Shown: positions 34,716 through 46,350 of the stretch, piece by piece
Position numbering within the stretch: position 1 is the first letter of the stretch
Layout of the letters: each line of letters begins with the position of its first letter
From: Pseudoscleropodium purum
Lineage: Eukaryota; Streptophyta; Bryopsida; Hypnales; Brachytheciaceae
Assembly: GCA_963969395.1 (NCBI GenBank)
Contig: OZ017797.1
Coordinates: 36,146,001-36,210,000 of the forward strand
Direction: 5' to 3'
DNA length: 64,000 nucleotides
Notes under the pieces: model-generated
The model's database searches: none
Seen by the model: only the letters and a program-made list of their open reading frames with translations
Told to the model about the DNA's origin: nothing
Program-made: the position numbers and the translations under genes

Positions 34716-36530
34716 CATTTTCTTTTAATAAAAGGACACATGCATATCAAGAAAGTTTGAGTCTTTCTTATTAACATCAATTACTTGTTGTTGCCTTAAG
34801 TATTGAAGGATTGAAAATATTGTAGTAAGAAAATAATGGAGATTATATAGATCATGCAAATCATAAATATTAGATTGTTAGCAAGACAATTTAGCTAAGG
34901 AGAGTTTTTATTATCCCCCAAATATGTTTCCATTCTTTTCCTTAATGTTGGAATGCCAAAAGAAGCCCAAATTAATGTGGTTTGTAGATGACAAAAAGTC
35001 TTATTGGAGGATATGCTATATTTGACTAAATTTAGAATATGGATGCAATTTTGGATTATATTTGTAAAACATTGGGAGATATTCTGATTCTAAAGGATAT
35101 AAACTTCCCAATGTTTTGCATAGTTCTCATAATAATTTGTATATAATATAAACAATACATGCCAAATATTGTGAGATTTCCTATTATTTTGTATAGATTT
35201 TTAAACTAGTATTTTTCATTATTATTTTTGAACTTTAAATTGTCTAAATTTGGTTAAATATAGAATGAGTGTAAAACAACATTTTTTCATGCATGTTTTT
35301 TTGGTTAGTACAAAAGATTCTCCTTATCATAAAACACATAAGAATTTAAGTTTATTACAAGGGGATAAAAAATTTACTAAAAATGAAGATTTGTGTACTA
35401 TAGACTACAAGAAAGCCCTTCTAGTATAAGTTAACAATTCTTGCCCTTCTTTGCTCTTGATATGAATTTGAGCCATATAAATGACATTTTTGGAATTTCA
35501 TCCCAACTAATGAAATGAATATTAATGAATCTAGTTTCAACTTCAACATAAAAATTTCAAAAATCTCAAAAATTGAAACTTTTTATTGCACATTGAACAT
35601 TGGGCCTATCACAATAGTCTATTGACTTTTTATTTATAATTAGATATGGAATTTTGTCCACACTATGATATAAACTTACAGAAAAATATTCTGATTTTTT
35701 CAGCTAATTTTGAAATAGATATAATTTTTTTTCACTTTTCTCCAAAAAATCATGGTAATTTGAAATCATTGCTAATAAATTTGAAAATTTTATGACTTAT
35801 AGAAGACATGTAATTTCATCTCTAGAAAATAAAAGAATTCTCATTCAAAATTAGTTGCAAAATAGAGGAATTAAAAGAATAAATTTGAGATAGATTACAT
35901 ATAATAGGCTTCGTCCTTCTAGAGTTAAAGTTTTTTTCAAAGGCTTGTAAGTCAAGATCATGTGCTCATATGCCTTTCAACTTTGGTGATTATGTTAACA
36001 AACTTGTTGAAAGTATATTTAAGAAACTTCATATCAATGGGGCCTATCTATCATTCCCAAATTGTCCCTATTAAAAAAAATGTTGTTTTAAGGCATAACT
36101 TTTCAACTATGACTTGGATTGTTGTAGAATTTTCTAGGCATCAAGCTAGTAGTGAAATACACCTTTGATAAGCACTACAAAAAATTGGGCATTACCATGA
36201 TTGCAAAAGATTGACTTCAGGCTTTTAACAATTATAGAATCATTTGACCTCCCTAATTGCACCACCATGGAGATCTTTACACCTTTTGAGTCATTCTACA
36301 GTGGCGATTGCGACTACTAGATGAAGATTTAATAAGCTTGGCAGTTCATCCATAGCATTCCATTTATAACATCTTGAATGAAGTGACGTGATTGATTGGG
36401 AATTTTGGCATGGAAGGTGAAGTCACAATAGAGTAATGTTTGGTCATATTTTGCAACTATGCATGACTTCAAAATGACACAAAAATGGCTTGGTGCTCAC
36501 TTCCACAATGGGTTTTTTTCTCAACGAAAA
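32930..36530. repeat. AT-rich repeat mosaic (R2 half, R7, R3 copies, poly-T)
   Basis: 32930-33060 completes the R2 copy split by copia. About 33322-33995 is bounded by TTAATCCCTAAGACCC and CTTAGGG...GGGTTAA and contains the inverted R7 copy (33440-33930). R3-like copies lie at 34330-34450 and 34530-34680. A run of 30 T occupies 34686-34715. A CACTACAAAAAA end-like motif is near 36174. No gene is seen. Confidence 0.45.
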
Positions 36531-36715
36531 GTCTTACAACCAATTATTAAAAGTCTATGCAATCATGGTAGAAAGGATTTACAATTGCAATATTGATAGT
36601 CTTACAATCAATTATAATGCATAACAACTACGGTAGGAAGGGTTTACAATTGCAACATTGATAGTCTTACAACCAATTATAATGCACTACAACTATAGTG
36701 GGAATTGTAACATAA
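36531..36715 (+). repeat. Tandem repeat, 65-68 bp unit, about 2.7 copies
   Basis: Units start at 36531, 36599 and 36664 with GTCTTACAAYCAATTAT and continue with a 'ggtttacaattgcaa.attgata' block. The third copy is truncated. Confidence 0.8.
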
Positions 36716-37677
36716 TTAATCATATACTTTTCTCCACCTAATCAGAGAGAAAAATAATCTATCTAAGGTAGATCAATCTATTGCCACCATTTTCCTATTA
36801 TAGCCACCTAGCTTTTGGGCCCATTACCAACACCAAACTTCTCTAAAGGAACTGACCCATTTCCATCTACTTAAGTAATTTTGCATATTGGAGCGCTGTT
36901 TTCTTGAGTAGAGAAAATTTCCCATCTTCAAAAATAGAATTCAAAAGGATTTCATATTTTTCACATTTTAATTACTATAAATTTTTTAGTTGAAGATTCC
37001 GTTTGACATATTCTTATCATATAGGTCTTCTTATTTCCAACCATGGGTTGATTGCAAAAGCAACTAAGACTACATCCAATTGTAATGTGCCGTAAATGCA
37101 TTGGAAATTTTGCCATCATTAATTTCCTTTTTTCTCTTGTTGATTGGAAAGAGTATAGTCTATATCACAGGAAGGGATGCTTAGTAAGAAATGGGTTGGC
37201 TCTCTTAATTCCACTTACTTTACTCACAAAATCAAAGCATTAACTTCAACTTGGGTAAGGTGTCAATCTTTAATTAGTGAATATCTATGTGCTAATAGAT
37301 ACACTTTATGGCTATAATGGGTTGTTAATATGACATTTATGACTTTACTTCTTACCAGTTTTATAATTTTAGGATAGCCAACTTCAAAAACTCACAAAAA
37401 TTACATTTTTCATTGGAAAATTATAATTTCACTTGGGTTTGATTCATGAAACATGCACACACCTTTAAAAAATAGGTGACCAAGTTGGAGTTGGTTGCAA
37501 CATAGTCTAATTGCTTATTAAGGTGGTAATAGGTTGGTCTATCTTAACCAAAATGGGGGAGGTGTATGTGATTAGAAATGAATTGGGCACTATTGTCCAA
37601 TCGCTTCATTTGGGGAAGAGTTTGCATTCATGAATTTTGCCTTTAACCCCTCCAACCCCTTCCCACCTTCAGTGATC
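36716..37677. other. AT-rich DNA passing into the second gene island
   Basis: No recognisable coding sequence. Composition becomes more balanced from about 37640. Confidence 0.4.
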
Positions 37678-37748
37678 CATACTTCAGTGTCATTGACACT
37701 TGCCTTGAACCCACGCCAGGTAAGCAAGTGTCATGCCACTGAAGTATG
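37678..37748. other. Imperfect 71 nt hairpin
   Basis: Left arm CATACTTCAGTG + GACACTTGC (37678-37706) pairs with right arm GCAAGTGTC + CACTGAAGTATG (37722-37748). That gives 12 bp and 9 bp stems separated by a small internal loop, with a ~16 nt apical loop. It could be a small-RNA precursor or a tiny foldback repeat. It lies ~0.86 kb upstream of the second dioxygenase. Confidence 0.5.
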
Positions 37749-38604
37749 ACAAGTTGCTGCTGACTTCCTTCGCAGGGTGACCCGCTTTCCCTTCCGCACC
37801 TCCCGCTGGCTCTTACAATTTTTAATTTTTTCTTGGGTCCTCCCGTTGGCTGTTCGGGAATGTCATGAGCTAAAGTTGCAATCAACTTTGAACAGGAGCC
37901 AACTTGGACGCATTTTTTTCGATGGGAATTAATGTACCCGTGGGTGATCGGAAGAATATCAGAATCGGCTCCAGCTTTCGAGGATCAAGTCAGTTGCGCT
38001 CTGTATATGTATAGTACAATAAAACTTTACTTACGGAACTTCACACATGATTCCAAGACCCTTCTTGCACACTTATATTGCGTAATCAATCAAAGGATGT
38101 TGGAGACTGAACTTGAAAACATTCAACGAAAATGACGTACATCAACAAGAGTGACGTTTGGCATGAAGGCAAGTACTGAGGCAACAAAATTTCAACTGAG
38201 CAAACTGAAGCACAAATTGTAGCAGAGATTTAATTAAATTTTTACACGCAATCTTCCACCCCGCCTCCATGACCCAAACCTGTTTGCGAGAGTCACTCGT
38301 GTACAGAAAGCATGAATCCGTCAAGTGGGACAGTGTTACTACTTAAGTGCTTAGATCGTGAATCGTGATCCAGAATTGGTTGGCTTTCGCTAATAGAGTA
38401 CAGTGCCAGAATCAACAGCAAGTTTAGTTGCTCGGATGGCTTGATTCGGACATGAATAATTAACAAAGTGGTGTTGATTTGGACCTGTTTTGTTGCTTCT
38501 GATGGCTTGAATTATTGGACACGAAATAACAGAGTGTTGTTGCTTCAATTCGGACCGTTTGCTTCGGACACTGTTTTCTACTGGTTTGGGGATTGCCGGA
38601 AACT

Positions 38605-41600
38605 ATGGATTCATGGGAGAGACACACTATAGTTCCAAGCTCGCATGTTTTTCCTGAAGAATGCTGTCCGCAAAAGCAGCATGACGAGTACTCTGATGCG
38701 GACATTAACACAATAGATTTGGCGTGTTACCAAACGGGAGACACTGCTACAAAGCAATTGATTCTTTCTCAACTGAGAGCAGCCTGTTTGGAGTGGGGGA
38801 TTTTCCATGTTGTTAACCATGGCGTCTCCTTGCAGTTGCTGGAGCGCGTAAGAAAGCAGGCGAGGGAGTTTTTTAGTCTTCCTTTGGATGTGAAGAGACG
38901 AGTTGCAAAGCTACCTGGCGAGTTCACTGGGTTTGGACATGCCACTGTCCGTGATGGGGATGTGCAGCCTTGGTCGGAAGGATTCTATCTCCATGACTTT
39001 GGGAAAGTTGATGATGCAGCTCGGGAGCTTTGGCCTCAGAATTATAACCCTGAGTTTGCGTAAGTCTTACTTACAGCTTTAATTCTATTCTGAAGGTCAG
39101 TTTTCTGTTCTGATTTCTGAAGCATTTCTGAATGTTGAAAATTGCCTTCAAAATGCAGATTTCTCTGTTTTCTAATTTCTATGCATTGATGAGTTCTGAT
39201 TTGCGGACAGTTCGTTTTGCCTGAAAGCGTGCTTGCTTGCGCAGCTAAGTTTGATAGCTTGTGGTATGCTTATTGAGCTTCACAAGTTCACGTGTGTTTA
39301 TACTTGGTGTTAGGAGTGGATTTTAACAAAGTGAATCTGATATTATGGACCTAAAGGCTAAAGGTGTGCCAAAATGCATTCTTTGATCCTTTGGTGACAC
39401 CACTATAATCATCAAATGTGATCAAATGTGATCCACTTTAGTCACTTGCCTTTATGGTCAAACCTCTTTATTATGATTCTCTTCAAGGTCATAATAGGAA
39501 TGAAAAGAGGTTGTTAACATAACATCATTTAGCAATGGAACACAAGTGTTCTTTGAGTTCATTTAGAAAAATATATTTTGAGTTGGTCTACATGCATTTC
39601 AATCACATTAAAATATTATCCTATCCTCTACCGATTTTATTGACCTTTCATTTCTTCTTAGTTATTTTTAGTTGCCAATGTCAATTTCTTTTGTTATTCT
39701 TTACTTTTTTTAATCACCTAAGGTAGAGGTACCCAATGGCGTCTCTTCTTAGGAAGGATAGACATTTTGAAACAAAAATCTAGGTGAATCATACATGGCT
39801 TATCATATATGTTAGCAATTAATAAGCTCTATTTGGTATATCTACATTTATGTTCTAAAATGACTCCTCCTTCCAAGAAAGGAAGGCCATTGGATAAGGA
39901 GACACTTTCAAATGTGTGTACCTTAACAATGAATGACATAAATAATTATTTTGGTTCTTTGATTGTACTATGAAAAAAATCCTAACCATGTAGAAAAATA
40001 TAATGCACATGAATGTTCTTTCTCTAAGTTTAAATATTCTCCAAACCTTATTTTACATTATGTTATTCTAAAATATCTGGCTTCTTGTACTATCATTGGT
40101 TGTAGCACACTTGTCACACATGCAGCCTATGTCACAGTGAAAAGTTGGGGATAAGATCGAAGGGTACGGGAAAGAGGATTTGACTGCAATGTATTGTGAA
40201 TATTCCACATGCAATGGAGTGGATTCTATTAAAACTCCGCATGAAGGCATTGAGGTCAATTAATTAATGCAACAGGGAATGGATATACTCATATAACTTA
40301 TTTCACAAACTTCGTATCGGTAACATGATTCGGAAAAGTACCTGGAAGTACAATGTAAAACTTACACGAATCAACTGTGTGCAACGTCATTTTCTTTAAA
40401 TTGGCGATAATATGAATGGTGAACAAGTTACAAGCACTGGAAGCTGTACAAACAAACAAACTTATATATTGTAACCAACACCTAATATCATCGAATGAGG
40501 ATTCTAGAATGGTTCCTATTATTGAATTGTGAAGTTTTTGTTGGATCTTGCTTGTTGGTACTTGGTAGTCAAAAAGCGAACTTGTTGGACTCCAGATGAA
40601 TAAATTATGAACTTAGAAAGTGCTGAATTTAAATAGATGTATCCGAAATTCACCCAAGGCTCTCACGAACATGCACTGTGAGTCCATCTTGGACAAGAAT
40701 CTTTAGGTGTGTAGTCATTATTTGTGACTATAAAGACTGTACATTTTAGGCAAGAATCTAGATTGGACAGTTTTGCAAAACAGTGACGATTAGTTGCAGT
40801 AACCTTATGTCCTGCATCAATACTGACTGCGTCTTCCGTCTTGACTGAATGAGGAGATGTAGCGTGTATCCAACAGGGTCTGTGTGTCTATTTTGACTAG
40901 TTACCAGCTGTTGCAAGTTGAAAACACGTGCACATATACTTTCCCTTCCCCATTCTCCAAAAAATTCGAAGGTTTGATCTCATCACTCATGAGATCGGAT
41001 TGGTGACCCGATTGGTGACGCACAGGGCTTCCTACAAAGAGTACGACGAAGAGATGAAGATGCTGTGCCATCAACTGACGGGGATGATATTTGAGACTCT
41101 GGATGTGACTGACATGGCTTCTTTCCAGAAATATTATTCAAACGTTGCAAGCGGACTGTTTCGCTGGAACTTTTATCCGGTGTGCCCGGAGCCAGAGAAG
41201 ACGTTGGGGTTGAAGGTCCACACGGATTTCACTCTCTTGACCGTTCTGCACTTGGGCGATGTCGGTGGATTGCAAGTGCAGAAAGAGGGGGACTGGCTTG
41301 CTGTGAAACCATGCCGTGATGCATTTGCTATCAACATTGGAGACATGATTCAGGTAAACTCGCTCGCTCAAACCCACTTACTTAATCTGATCGACTGCTT
41401 GCTTGGGAGGCAGTCGTACGTAGCACAAGGTCAAATAGTCTAAGACAAGTCTGCTATGTAACACTCAATGATAGGGTGGCAAGTGTGCAAGGTATTAATT
41501 TCAGAATGCCATTAACTAACTGAACAATGGAAGCAAATGCATTGCTTCTCTCTAACGAGTAAGCTTGGAAATTTTTGGATTATATGACTTTTCAGCAATG

Positions 41601-43766
41601 GGAACTCCGGGAGAAGGGGGGGAGTTTTGGATTATGTGATCAAGCTAGTTGCTTCGGGGGAAACCTCACTAACTTCTGTTGCCCTGTCACTACTATGTGC
41701 CCTGAGAAGCAACACTATTTTCCCATTGTAAAGAAAGGTTATTTTAACTCTTAAAGGACCAAGTGTCCATTCAATGTACTTAACAAATCTCAAGTAGGTT
41801 CTTATAGAGTCAATTTGGTTGGCTATTAACAAAAATTTGAGACAAGGTGTAAACATGCACCTCCTGAATGGAAATATCATTTTTTTTACCTAATCAGTGT
41901 GTAGATCAAAAGCTCTATTGCCTTGAACTTTTTGGGCAGCCTAGGTAGTTTAGGGCATGATGTGTAATTGAACTCATGTAGTTTATAAATTTGTCAAGTA
42001 TGTAATTTGTATAATACAAGAATGAAAATACCAACAAAAATAACCAAGTCTAGTGTAAAAATATTATTCTAGGAGGCGATAAAGTTTGCTAGCCTTGTTA
42101 CGCAAGGTCAAAAATAAAAATGAAAATAAATTCAAACTTCAAAAGTTATAATCTTCTAATTTATGTGGTCATAATTTCTGAAATTTTTCCACACATTCCT
42201 ATAGTATTGATAGTAATGTAGTACAAATTTCTATGATTAAATTTTGAAAAAATATATTTTATTCATTGCCCTAACTACACCTAATTATAACTTGTATTTA
42301 AAATTAACATGTATTGATTCTTGTCTAAAATACGTAGTTTGTGTTCATGAAGGCCTAGGGTTGATTTTGGGTAGATCTATTGTTAGAACTTTGAAAATTC
42401 ATAGTTTACACTCGTGGTGTCAAAAAATTAATGCATGCTAAGAAAATCTGAAATCGCCTTTGAAATTCCAACAAGATCCAAATAAAACTTTGATAGTTTA
42501 ATGATAGGAACTAGAAACGTGCCACATTTAATTACTTTTGGACCATTTAATGAATTATGGACTGTACATCAACAAATCTCTTGAAAAAACATTGAGAGAT
42601 CTCCCGATTACTGTATAGATCTTCAAATATTTTGTACTAATTTCTTAATGTTTTGGATTATTTCCTAATGAAATTTTTTTTCCCTCATAATCACTATTAT
42701 TAGTTTTGGACTTTCAAAAGTCCAAAAGTAGTAAAAAGTGGCATAAACCATGTCCAATTGCTGATTCAATCAATTTTACAACGGGGATTGTTCATACGTG
42801 TCCCTTAGTAACTACCAGCGTCATTTCCGTTATCTAGGCGATATTCCATGCGATTTCCATTTTTGACAGAGATCGATTGAACTGCTGGTGCAATCTTCCT
42901 TTGTGGCTCTCGTTGTTCGATCACGAGTGTACACGTACCCTGATCGATCTCTTCGATCCCTGGACTTCAAACAGTCGATCTTAAACTTTAGTGGTAGTTC
43001 AATCATGAGATCGAGTACACCTGGACTGTTTAAATTAATCTGACTGACCGGGATCCCAAACTGAAACTTAAAACGAAGCTATGCTAAGGTTTGAGAGCGT
43101 GACAAGTGTGGTGCAGTCAATGATGGTTTGGCTAGTGTGTAGAATATTCCAAATTGTTGTTGAATCGTAGAAGATCCCTCCGAGAAGATCTTGGGGGAGA
43201 ATTTAGACCTTTTCCTCTACATTCTCAAAACTTATTCGAAGCAATTAATATAACAATCAGTTGTAGAATTCACCCCCTTCAGCATAGTGTTGCAGCAACG
43301 TGATTCCAAAGTTGACATTCAATGTTTCTACTACACGTTGTCCAAAGTGAACAATGTTTCGGAACATGTTTGCTTAAGCATGATCCAAAATTTGCTTGCT
43401 TGTTTGCGCATGTACATGTTCCAAAGTTGGCAGAACCCTTCAAATTCCAGTAGTGAGTTTTTATGTGAAACTTCAATTGCATGGTGTGGTGCTTCTTTCA
43501 ATTAATAAATCTTGGTTTTCGGTGCTCAGGTCTTGACAAATGGACTGTACAAAAGTGTGACACACAGAGCAGTGGTGAACAAATCACAAGCTCGTCTGTC
43601 CCTGGCATACCTGTTCTTACCTTCAGCAGAGATTGAAGTTGTAGCTGCTCCAGAGCTTCTTCGGAGGGAGGGTGCAGAGTCCCTGTACAGACCCTTCAAA
43701 TTAGAATACTACACCAAAATGAAACAGATGCACTTCTCGAACACGTTAGACCATTTCACACGCTAG
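38605..43766 (+). CDS. 2-oxoglutarate/Fe(II)-dependent dioxygenase (DOXC type), paralogue with long introns
   Basis: Predicted 339-residue soluble oxygenase. Exons are 38605-39059, 41026-41353 and 43530-43766, with introns of 1966 and 2176 bp. Intron 1 is phase 2 (TTTGC|GTAAGT ... GCACAG|GGCTTCC) and intron 2 phase 0 (CAG|GTAAAC ... CTCAG|GTCTTG), the same positions as in the 15.2-16.9 kb gene. An alternative in-frame acceptor at 40971 (CGAAG|GTTTG), with a better pyrimidine tract, would add 18 residues; the paralogue argues for 41026. DIOX_N includes CLEWGIFHVVNHGVS (61-75). Iron ligands are H217, D219 and H273; R283 and S285 bind 2OG. The HxD to distal His spacing of 56 equals the paralogue's. 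There is no N-terminal extension: it starts MDSWERHTIV, and length is normal for the family. The C-terminus is 19 residues shorter than the paralogue's. The two proteins look about half identical over the core. Substrate unknown. Confidence 0.92.
39060..41025 (+). other. Intron 1 of the second dioxygenase (1966 bp)
   Basis: It is mostly AT-rich intergenic-like sequence, without an identifiable intact element. Small ORFs inside are unlikely to be real. Confidence 0.7.
41354..43529 (+). other. Intron 2 of the second dioxygenase (2176 bp)
   Basis: It is mixed AT-rich repeat-like DNA. A stretch around 42780-43080 is more balanced in composition but has no exon I can support. The acceptor is preceded by 'ggttttcggtgctcag'. 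Confidence 0.7.
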
Positions 43767-45050
43767 CTATATATTGATTCATGATTGCGTTGGCCTTTAC
43801 TACCACCACATGTATAAATTCCCCAGATAGTCCAGTCATCATGTCAAATAGTTCCTCATAATTAGAGCCTTTTGCAGCATTTCAATAATATTTTTTTCTT
43901 CGAAAGATTAATAAGCTTCGAGTCTTCGACTTTTGTACCATCCATGCATATTGTTTCGCACCGACGTTTACGTTTGGGACTCTTCTAGAGTTCTAGACTC
44001 CAACTTGAGAACCGTGTAATCAGTCAAGGTACCTTACGTAGCGTTGTTGACCACATAGCTAGTGTGGTGATCAGTTGCTACATGCTAGACGTGAATGATT
44101 CCCCTCTTAAGTTTGGAGCAACGTCTTTGCTTACGTGATATTATTTGTACGTTCAATTGTTGACTCGGTTTATCGGGACATTCCAGAACCTCCTACGAGC
44201 ACTCCAACAGCCAACAGCTTAATTTCGGTTCCTTCTTTAGAACTGCATGGAACAAATGAATGCACAAGTTCAAAATTCCCCTTGTTGAATGTTTTTATTA
44301 ACAAGATCAAGATTGAAAACGATATTCCACTGTTGCTGTTTCTGAAATTGTTGCAACAAAGGGTCTGCAAAGTTACTAGTTCTGGGGCAGGTGAGGTCCA
44401 GCTTGCATTTCATTAAAAAATCAAAATTTCAATTTCGTTATCTTGGAGAGGATATATTTGAACACAACAATGTCACTTTGAAAGGGAGATGCAAGCACCT
44501 TGAAAAGGAGATAATAGAACAATTTTGAAGTTCTAAATTGGGCCATGATATCGAAGTCTTCAATTTCGTTGAATTGGCACATACGATTCTGGACTCCCAA
44601 TTTTTTTTATTTTCATCTGCACAAAGCTTTCAAAAACTGGCATAAATTAAATGCCAAAGTCAAGAAACTGACGTTCCTAAGTGGACATTAAAGCATTGTT
44701 CATTTTGAGCCGGCCAGCAAAATTTGATACGTGGTGCACTTTTAAGAGCCTGCCACACCAACATGCAAAACGCCGACATAACGTTAGGAAGGAGAATACG
44801 ATAAGCTAGAACACTCTCAATCCTCAAATTTCAGAATAATCACATTAATTTCATCACTTCCTTTTCCACCACCTCCATTTTCGAATTGCAACTCTATTGA
44901 TCTTCACTTCTTCAGTCTTCACTTGCAGATCACTTGTACGCTGAAGTACAAAAAGTAGTGAAGACATTGCAACTGCCGAGTGCAGCCGTTGTGTTGGAGA
45001 TGAATTTGATTGGATAAATGGGAATTTTCTTGTTTAATAATTGATAATAT
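43767..45050. other. Downstream flank of the second dioxygenase, no gene recognised
   Basis: It contains the presumed 3' UTR. A plus-strand open frame at 44135-44416 has no recognisable domain. The DNA is moderately complex, so a diverged or non-coding transcript cannot be excluded. Confidence 0.35.
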
Positions 45051-45340
45051 CATGTGCTACATATATGCATATATAACTTGGTGAAATTATACTAATGAAT
45101 TATCATATATAAAATTATAAAAAATATTATTTAAAAGAATGTGAATTTTATAATTATCATTGATTTTTTTACACTTATTAAAAATTTAAAAATATAAAAA
45201 ATTAATTATATACAAGCAACTTGAAATATTAAATTCATATTTATTAAATTAAAAAAATTATTTTAATCATTTTTAATAATTTCAAAGTGATTTTCACACA
45301 TGAAATTTCACCAAATTATATATGCATATATGTAGCACAT
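45051..45340. mobile_element. MITE-like element with ~37 bp terminal inverted repeats
   Basis: The left arm (45051-45087: ATGTGCTACATATATGCATA then a GGTGAAAT end) is nearly the exact reverse complement of 45304-45340. The ~215 bp interior is extremely AT-rich and non-coding. The target duplication is not resolved. The element was not seen elsewhere in the window. Confidence 0.7.
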
Positions 45341-45943
45341 AACACTAACAACTACACAACAAGAGACCATGTGTATAACAAAGTACACCTTTGAAGTACA
45401 AATCGTGATTACAGGATCTACCTAGAAGTTGGTGAAGAGGTGATTGGAGAGTCAACAAAAGAAGATATCTATTGTTATATCAATATTCAGTCAACACATT
45501 CATGAACAAAAGAAGGATCCTGCCTGAGAACAATTCAACGGTTATACATGAATCTTGACGGAGGCTAACAGCAGCCAACTCTACTGCACACCATGATGCG
45601 AACTGAAGGGCTTTTGCCACTTTTGCTCAAAAGAATTTATAAAAAAAACTCACTCATCACGGAAGACAGTAGTGTCCAAACGCACTCAAAACAAACTGTA
45701 CTCTTTGCAGCGATGATGTACACAGTTGTATAAACTCTAGATCTAAGGTCACAACTAAGAAAGTCTGCTAGTTGGCGGGGGTATAGACCTGGAGTTTTTC
45801 AATCAAATAAATTACGGCCTTGGACAACAACCCAGATGGAAAATCCTCATGTTCACAGTTTTTCCCCATCCTATCCCATTTAGACATGAACTGTTTCCGA
45901 GCCTTGCACAAAACAAACGTGAAGAAATTGTTCTTCTGCGTAC
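45341..45943. other. Moderately complex intergenic DNA with an unassigned minus-strand frame
   Basis: The minus-strand frame 45953-45768 begins with ATG and has near-genic composition (FVLCKARKQFMSKWDRMGKN), but I recognise no family. It overlaps the plus-strand fragment starting at 45944. Confidence 0.3.
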
Positions 45944-46171
45944 ATGGATGCACTTCATCCGCTTCATACGGCTTCTACATCATGCCGTGAAGCTTTTGAA
46001 AACATTCATCATTCACCGATTGGGTGCCAGCTTTCTCAAGGCAGGACGCAAGCAGTCAGTCCTCAAACGGTCTCACAATTAGTAGAAAACAGCTACACGG
46101 TGAGAGGCTCTATCCTTGCAGCAGCAATTGGCTTACAGGATAAGGTCCTAATCAAACTTCCTGACATGTAG
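45944..46171 (+). pseudogene. Possible fragment of an alanine/glyoxylate aminotransferase-like gene
   Basis: A 75-codon ATG frame ends with SQLVENSYTVRGSILAAAIG then LQDK. The pattern Y-x-VRG-x-I...A...LQ matches the N-terminal helix of plant alanine aminotransferases and glutamate:glyoxylate aminotransferases, where 'YAVRGE' precedes the PLP domain. The preceding ~45 residues are Ser/Thr/Gln-rich, like a targeting extension. The downstream GNPQ-type motif is absent and the frame closes at TAG, so this is either one exon with an unseen partner or a broken remnant. The similarity is short and from memory. Confidence 0.3.
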
Positions 46172-46266
46172 GCATGTAGCTAACGGCAAATTGAAAGCTT
46201 CCCTTTGGTCTGAATCAAAGCAACAAACTTGCTGCACAATGTCTAGACTTGTGTGCATAGCTCTGC

Positions 46267-46350
46267 CTATAAATAGACTCTTCATTCACGCCAGACCTTA
46301 AACAGTGTTACAGACTCTTCATTCACGCCAGACCTTAGACAGTGTTACAG
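46267..46350 (+). repeat. TATA-like box followed by a 37 bp tandem duplication
   Basis: CTATAAATAG (46267-46276) runs into two near-identical 37 bp units at 46275-46311 and 46312-46348, each opening 'agactcttcattcacgcc'; they differ at one base. A third partial 'agactcttcg' follows. It could be a small promoter with a duplicated initiator region. No downstream CDS is confirmed. Confidence 0.6.

Noticed and set aside
36531..36715. CRISPR-like array
   Set aside because: Adjacent 65-68 bp units without spacers, in a plant-like genome; an ordinary tandem repeat.
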